Assembly (NCBI GenBank): GCA_021018995.1
Contig: CM037593.1
Span: 15,838,088 to 15,902,087, forward strand
Origin: Chloranthus sessilifolius
Lineage: Eukaryota > Streptophyta > Magnoliopsida > Chloranthales > Chloranthaceae
Direction: 5' to 3'
DNA: 64,000 nt
Below are positions 57,710 to 64,000 of the stretch, one piece after another. Below the pieces are notes generated by a model. The model had not been told where the DNA came from, made no database searches, and was given only the letters and a program-made list of their open reading frames with translations. A program made the translations under genes and the position numbers. Position 1 is the stretch's first letter; each line of letters starts with the position of its first letter.

Positions 57710-60700
57710 TTTTTTTTTTTTTTTCTGAGACGGTAACAAAAATATATTAAAAAGAAAAGGCAACTTACAGAAAGAAAACAAGCAAGAACAGAAAAAAGAA
57801 AAAAGAACCGCACAACTTGGTGGGTAGTAAGGAACTACCGAAACGAGGCAGCCGAAAAAACCCCAAGAACTCTCGCCCTCACCCCTAGGCCAGCATCAGG
57901 TCAAAAAGGAACAACACCGGGTCCCCATCGATTCCCGTCAACTAGGTACAAAAATCCTCCCAGATCATGAGAAACTAAATTAACCTGTCATTGAATATTT
58001 CCATTCTACTAGCATTCCAACTGATCACCATGTCTCTGATATCACGGATAACCATCGAGAAAGGTTTTGCCATTCGCCTAAATATCCTGTTGTTTCTTTC
58101 CAGCCAGATAGCCCATAGAACCGCGTAATTGGTAAGAGGCCACAGTTCTCTCCTCGGGTCCTCGAACTTCATTTCTTTCCATATTTCCATCATCTGCCCC
58201 GGCCCGCTTGGGCAGACCCACTCCACCTTGATGATCCTAAAAATCCCATTCCAGATGTACTTCGCAAACGTGCAATGAAGGAGCATATGAGCCGACGACT
58301 CAATCCCTCTCATACACTACATACACTTATTAATAGTGGGGATGTTCCGTCGAATAAGTTGGTCTTTGGTAAGGATTCTCTTTCTTGGCACTAACCAACC
58401 AAAAAATTTAATTTTCTGTGGAACTTTTGCCTTCCACATTCCGGACCAGACCTTTGTTATCTCGGACCTTCTGTCCCGCGCTTGGATGACGTTATAGAAA
58501 GAGTGCACGGAAAAGTTCCCCTTGCCAGAGTGCTTCCATAACCTCTTATCAGCATTCGATCTGTTAGGAGAAGCTGCCCGTAACAGCTCCATGAGGTTAT
58601 TGAACTCCGCTCCTTCCCAGTCCCTCAACGAACGCCTAATCGGAATGTTCCACTGAACACTCCCCTTAGTACCGTGGCTGAAGAACCTCACCACCTCCTC
58701 CTTATTGTCGGACAAATTGTAGACCGTGGGGAACCTCCGGTACAGTCATGGATCAAAATTTCGTCCGATACGGTACATTGAATGTACCGTATCGGTGGTA
58801 CCCATACATTTACCGGACGATACATTCAATGTATCATCAGGTACTGTCCGGTACCGATCCGTATCATCCGATACGTATCGGTTTTGGGCTCAGATGATAC
58901 GTATCGGTTTTCCGATATTTTAATCCTTGGGTACAATGGTTGATCCCCCACCCAAACATCCTTCCAAAATTTAATTTTTCGACCATCGCCCCAGCTGAAC
59001 TTGGTTCCTTCTAATACGTCTTGGGAGCTGCTATTGATGGCCTTCCACCAGTTTGATCCCCTACAGGTATTAGGGACCTCCTCGACTAAATATTTAGTTG
59101 TTACAATTTGGTGCCACAAATTGTTAACTTCCTTTTCCTCTCCCAATCTCCATATCCATTTAGCGAGAAGAGCTTTATTAACTAGGTTCAAATCTCTAAT
59201 GACGAGGCCCCCATAGTCTTTAGCCTCGCAACACTGATCCCATCAGACCAGATGAATCTTTTTTCGGTCTCCCGCTCCATGCCACAAGAAATTCCTAACA
59301 ATTCTATCCAGCTTCTTGACAATTCCAGTCGGAACCCTTAGGAAAGACATCATATATATCGGGATCGAACCAAAAGTAGACTTGATTAGCATCAATCTTC
59401 CCCCGTAGCTAAGAAACTTGCTCTTCCACGTCGCTAACCTCTTCTGAAATCTTTGAATTACCGTGTCCCATAGCCTTAATCTGGTCCTTCCAAAGCCCAA
59501 AGGTATCCCAAGGTAATTTATGGGGAAGTTATCCGTCTTGCAGCCTACCCTTCTAGCGGCCTGCTCGGTATCCTCCCGAGGCATATTAATACCAGTTATG
59601 CTAGATTTGTGTAAGTTAACTCTCTGACCCGACACCGCTTCAAAGATCGTGACAATGTCAGTGGTAGAACTTAGTTCTCTGTCCCCATTATTTCCATCGC
59701 AGAACACTATGGTATCGTCTGTATATTGCAGATGAGAGACCGAGGGACCCAAGTCTGCCGTTCTAAAACCCTTTACCAGATTAACCTCTCCCGCTCTTTT
59801 GGAGAAATTATGAAGAGCCTCCCCAATACAGTTAAACAGCAGGGGGAAATAGGGTCGCCTTGTCGGAGCCCTTGCCTTGTTCTAAAGTATCCATGGGGAG
59901 CTCTGTTGACCAGAACCTAGAGGCGGACCGACCCGTAACAACCTTTCATCCATTTTCTCCACTTTCCACCGAAACCCATTCGCTAAAGAACGTAGTCCAA
60001 GAAGTTTCACTTTACCCTGTAATATGCCTTTTCCATATCAACCTTGACAGCCCACCCTTTGTCTTTGCGTTTTTTTGCTGAATAGATGGTTTCCGCAACC
60101 GCTACGACTATGTCCATAAGTTGCCTTCCCGGAATGAAGGCTCCTTGGACATTAGAAATGAGATTCCCAATCACCCTTTTTAAACGATTTGCCAAAACTT
60201 TGGCAATTATCTTATTGGCACATCTGATTAAACTTATCAGGCGGTAATAAGTGATGGAGGTTGGCCCCTCCTGCATTAGGACAAGCGCGAGGAAGGATTA
60301 ATTCATACTCTTTGCCACTCTCCCACTGTCATGGAACTCAGAGATCATCGCCATGAAGTCTGAGCTAATCGTTGACCAGCAAGTTTTAAAAACTTCCACC
60401 GTGAAACTGTCCGGGCCCGGCAATTTGTTGGAAGCCGAACTATTAACCGCCTTTTTGATCTCATCTTCATCAAACCTTCTTTCCAACTCTCTCGCCTGAT
60501 TATTGGTGATAGCCTAGAAAGGGATGCCATCCATAGTAGGTCTAAAGACCTCCTCCGAAGAGTTCAACTGCTCATAGAAACTGGTGATTTTAGATGGGAT
60601 CAGGAATTGGTCCTCGTAGGCAACCCCATTAATCTCGATGGAAGCGATATAATTTCTTTTTCTTCTCCCATTAGCCACAAGATGGAAAAATTTGTTGTTA

Positions 60701-61530
60701 CCGTCCCCTTCATGCAGCCAGTGAGCTTTAGCTTTCTGTCTCCACGATCGTTCCTCATTCAGTACCCTACGATTAAAATCAAGTTTAAGTGCAATTCTGA
60801 TTAGTTTATCAGTTTCAGAGAGTGGCGCCGACTCTTCCACCCTATCCAGCGTTGCTATCTCCGCCAGCAGATTTTCTCTTTCCTCCTTTGATTTTCCAAA
60901 CGTCCCTTTGTTCCAATCTTTAATCTTACACTTCAGATTCTTGATCTTAACTATGAAAATGAACGACGGTGATCCAGTGATACGGTCCGTTGTCCACCAC
61001 TCATGGACAAGTTGCTTGAAATCTTTATTAAGAAGCCAGACATTATTGAATCTGAAAGGAGCCGGCTTGTTCTATCCCTACTCTGAGCATTATCCGTTAG
61101 AACAGTTGGCCTATGGTCCGAAATAGTCGTCGCCACAACATTAACGATCGGATCCGACACAACCACCAAAAAATCGACTCCGCAAAGAAATCCATCCAAT
61201 CTGCATAGGGTTGGTTCATCTTGACCACTAGACCAGATGAATCTTCCCCCCACCATACCGAGGTCGATCAGAGTCCCTTGATTAATACATTCAGTGAACA
61301 TTTGACGGGTCGTCTCATCGATCAGACCAGAGTTCTTCTCATCGTTGTATAGCAGGGCATTGTAATCTCCCCCAATACAAACCGGGGTGTCCCATCTAGA
61401 CAGAACCGTGCTAAGCTCGAAAAAAAACTCCGTCCTGTCTCTGTTGTTATTTTGGGTCGTAGACCGTAATCCCCACCCACTCCCTCCGGTTCTTACAGTC
61501 TTGGAGGTGCACTGCCACCGTGTAATTACC
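57710..61530 (-). mobile_element. LINE-1-type retrotransposon, 5'-truncated, with 14-bp TSD
   Basis: A T-run at 57710-57724 is the poly(A) tail of a minus-strand element. Perfect 14-bp TSDs AGTTCTACAATTCC lie at 57696-57709 and 61531-61544. On the minus strand: part of the endonuclease (VAVHLQDCKNRREWVG; GGRFIWSSGQDEPTLCRLDG; a terminal SDHRP motif near 61110), a long linker, RT with YTDDTIVFCDG near 59710 and IRCANKIIAKVLANRLK, and a zf-RVT-like C-terminus (58313-57975). The 5' end lies inside the endonuclease domain, typical target-primed truncation. Frames are broken repeatedly and a hAT MITE sits at 58747-58929. Confidence 0.92.
58747..58929. mobile_element. hAT-type MITE, GATACGTATCGG subfamily, nested in LINE
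   Basis: 183 bp, from CATGGATCAAAATTTCG to inverse CAAGGATTAAAATATCGG. The flanks GGTACAGT (58739-58746) and GGTACAAT (58930-58937) match at 7 of 8 positions. It interrupts the LINE ORF2 linker. Confidence 0.85.
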
Positions 61531-61544
61531 AGTTCTACAATTCC

Positions 61545-62250
61545 CTTGATGATGCCGAATTTAAACTAAGATTAATGACAACATAAGTGATCATTTCTAA
61601 GTACTAAAAAAGTCAAAACATGAACTAAAATATTAACAGAAATTATAGTTGTCATTCGCTTCCCAAGCATATATTTTATTTTTATTGAAGTCTTTACTCA
61701 ACAGATGGTGCTAATACCAAATACCCCACCATAGTGCAAACTTATACTTCCTCTTCGGCAAGCCAAGGAGATACATCTACCAGCGCAAAGGTGAGGCGAT
61801 GGCACTAACCGCCCAGAGTTCCCTAAGGTACAGATGCATCATTGTATCTCGGAACACCACTAACGGGTACCCTTAACACGAAACAGTTTATGAAACAGTC
61901 AATAATGAGCAACACAAACTGCAATAAGATATTTACATAAACCACTAACAGGCACCCTTAACACCAAACGTCCATAAAGACAACAAACAGAGGATCGTCC
62001 GAGAAAGAGGTATCAATCTTATCATTTCCATTAATTGTCAAGGTTTCAAAGCCAAGATTATTTTTATTAGAAAAGTCTTCATTTCATAATCTGAATGTTT
62101 TTAGACTCTCTCTGAACTGAATAAAATGTTCTCATTAATGTCACATTTGAGAACAATCAATAGTACTAATTTAACACTTCTTATGAGAGGTAAAACACAT
62201 CTCAACGACCAAATTGTAGGGCATAAATAGCTAGCTCATCCATTATATTC
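61545..62250 (-). repeat. Degraded gypsy-type LTR, part 2 (tentative)
   Basis: Continuation of the LTR split by the LINE, judged by the TSD and by order of blocks. The far border was not found. No gene in this stretch. Confidence 0.35.
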
Positions 62251-62529
62251 AATGGTCAATTAATCTTACTTTACCTTCACAGCCTGCTCATAAAGCACAT
62301 AGCGGTCTACAAGCATATAATGATTAGAAGACATATCATTGATTCAAACATCGTATGGTCTAAATGAATCAAACAGTCAGAAAAATATCTCGTAGTCAAA
62401 CTAGTCAAATCTATTTTAATGTCTATCAAAATTTGACTCTCTTTATCGGATAGAAATCTATTACATGCATGTACTCTGAATCTTCAAACTAAATGGTACA
62501 ATTTTCTTCCTGGATCAAAGACTATTGCT

Positions 62530-63480
62530 CTGATCTACAGCCTCCATTATAAAGTAATGACTTCATTGGTTCCTAAGGTAAATTACGATAGTGAACGAGG
62601 GAAGACGGTCTTAATTGAGACCAATTTGTTAACCACAAATGTTGCTACTCCTTGCCTGATTGTTTGGGAAGAAATTACTTTTCTAGAATCATGGAGTATC
62701 ACTCAAGCTGTACCACCAAGACCTGTCCTTCATCAGGCTACTGAACAAATAATTCAGACACAACAAGGAGATGCCATCCTTAAATTTGATCGACCATCAA
62801 CTTTAAGGACTCCTTCTTGACGATCATATTCTGGATCTCGACTACCTTATAAAGTTTCCATGGCATCTTCGCCAAGAAACTTTGTATCAGGAATAACCCC
62901 ATCAGTTATCTCTGACCTTGATCGACCCAATCTTGAAGGAATTCAGATCTCATAACAACAAATTTGTCATGGGGTATACACCCAACAATAGAGGGAATCC
63001 CCTATTGCTAGTGATGAACTTCTCACTTTAGAACAATTTTATGGATAAAAAAAAACTCATAGAATTTATTATTAATCATCAACAAATAAATTCTGAATTT
63101 TATCAGCAGAAATATGCATCATTTAGTGCATGGTATTTTAAAAAAATTTCAAACGAAAAATTACAAGAATTCAACACTGCATTTTACAAATATGTAGAAT
63201 TCTCTCATCAAATTATTCCTTTTATCACTTGGTTCAAAGCAACCCAATTTCCTGAAATATCTTAGAAAGAAAGAAGGATTCATATCCTCGAAGAATGCTA
63301 CAAATCTTGACAGAAATTGGATGGTTCTATCATTCAGTCGATTAACCCAATACCAGTCAATAGTATCTTTGGAAGCTACTTCATTCATTAAACCCGTTGA
63401 AGCAACACACCAATCAGTAAAAGTATATTTATCAAATCTTTACAAACAAAACAATTTACTAATCTAAAGCTTCAAACAAT
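62530..63480 (+). pseudogene. Probable endogenous pararetrovirus (Caulimoviridae-like) relic
   Basis: Two plus-strand segments (62557-62820 with continuation to about 62950, and 63041-63265 with continuation to about 63430) have the look of a plant pararetrovirus polyprotein, in the region after the movement-protein core and toward the coat-protein part: LIETNLLTTN and IVWEEITF in the first, FYQQKYASFSAWYF and FITWFKATQFPEIS in the second. Stops at 62818, 63263 and several later ones, plus the lack of RT in the window, make it a dead fragment. Identification rests on remembered style of these polyproteins, not on a search; a Ty3-like origin is the alternative. Confidence 0.45.
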
Positions 63481-63486
63481 TAGTAA

Positions 63487-63790
63487 CATAGGTCAAAATA
63501 TCGTCCGATACCAATACATATCGGTTTTAGACGTGAGCGATACGATAAAATGGGTTTTATTCGTATCCCCTTTAAAATGAGGATGTTATCGTCCGATACG
63601 GGCAATTTATCGCCCGTATCGCCGGTATCGGACGATAACTTCAAATTATCGTCCGATAATTTGCAGGTTTAGCAAGTGGGGAAAAAATGATTAAATTATT
63701 GTCCGATACGGACGATAATTTGACCGTATCAGACGATAATATCAAATTATCGGACGATAATTTGAAATTATCGTTCAATGATTTGAATTT
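63487..63790. mobile_element. hAT-type MITE, GATACGTATCGG subfamily, expanded copy
   Basis: Starts CATAGGTCAAAATATCGTCC like the 29917 and 58747 copies. The interior is expanded with many inverted copies of TTATCGTCCGATAAT and CCGATACGGACGATAA. The right terminus was not identified. Confidence 0.65.
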
Positions 63791-63896
63791 TGTTTAGTGG
63801 GTCCCCCATCTGGTTTGACGCGTGTCCGATAATTTGAAATTATCGTCCGATGATTTGAATTTTGTTTAGTGGGTCCCCCATCTGGTTTGACGCGTG
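63759..63896. repeat. Tandem pair of ~72-bp units
   Basis: AATTTGAAATTATCGTYCRATG starts at 63759 and again at 63831. Each copy runs through GTGGGTCCCCCATCTGG to TTTGACGCGTG. The remaining bases to the window end show nothing recognisable. Confidence 0.88.
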
Positions 63897-64000
63897 AAAG
63901 AGGGTTTTAAGCCCCTCTTTCTTCACTTATAACAGCAGGAGCCCCATTTTTAGGTTCTCCACTTTCTATTCTTGCACGGGAGAACAAATTTTTGTATTTT

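Overview
The window is AT-rich, intron-bearing nuclear DNA from a flowering plant. The evidence is a PLAC8-family gene with GT-AG introns, a BAHD acyltransferase, a CC-NBS-LRR resistance-gene relic, KNOX and sugar-transporter exons, and every major class of plant transposon. I could not place the species; a non-grass, TE-rich genome is a guess. Only two genes look intact: a four-exon PLAC8 gene (5993-8326, +) and a single-exon BAHD acyltransferase (33519-34880, -). Almost everything else is transposons nested in one another, and many of their borders can be fixed by target-site duplications (TSDs).

Layout. 0.4-5 kb: decayed mudrA-type transposase (-) with tandem arrays beyond its 5' end. 6-8.3 kb: PLAC8 gene with SINEs in intron 2. 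8.4-10.1 kb: hAT-like element just past its stop codon, carrying two nested foldback MITEs. 11-13 kb: short hAT-type MITEs. 13.8-22.7 kb: CC-NBS-LRR pseudogene split in its coiled-coil region by a 6.6-kb Ty1/copia element, which itself carries a hAT MITE in one LTR and a CACTA-type MITE in gag. 23-31 kb: MITEs and a 3.7-kb solo LTR. 31.4-33.5 kb: Harbinger-like element packed with TTGAC motifs, ending 62 bp from the BAHD stop codon. 36.7-44.6 kb: Ty3/gypsy element whose terminal LTR sequences lie in inverted orientation inside a perfect 5-bp TSD. 44.6-47.5 kb and 50-51.5 kb: foldback MITEs and (TA)n-bounded elements. 47.8-49.6 kb: chimera of host-gene fragments (sugar transporter, KNOX, DUF1639) on one strand. 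56.4-62 kb: degraded LTR interrupted by a 5'-truncated LINE with a 14-bp TSD. 62.5-63.5 kb: a probable endogenous pararetrovirus relic.

The most unusual observations are: (1) the inverted-LTR gypsy insertion; (2) the in-frame sugar-transporter/KNOX junction at a shared splice-site motif, next to DUF1639 exons; (3) a hAT MITE family with one terminal sequence but two unrelated palindromic interiors; (4) a tandemly doubled hydrophobic segment in the PLAC8 protein; (5) a small acidic ORF at the same place in three diverged gypsy LTRs; (6) a 2.1-kb element with about 33 W-box cores beside the BAHD gene.
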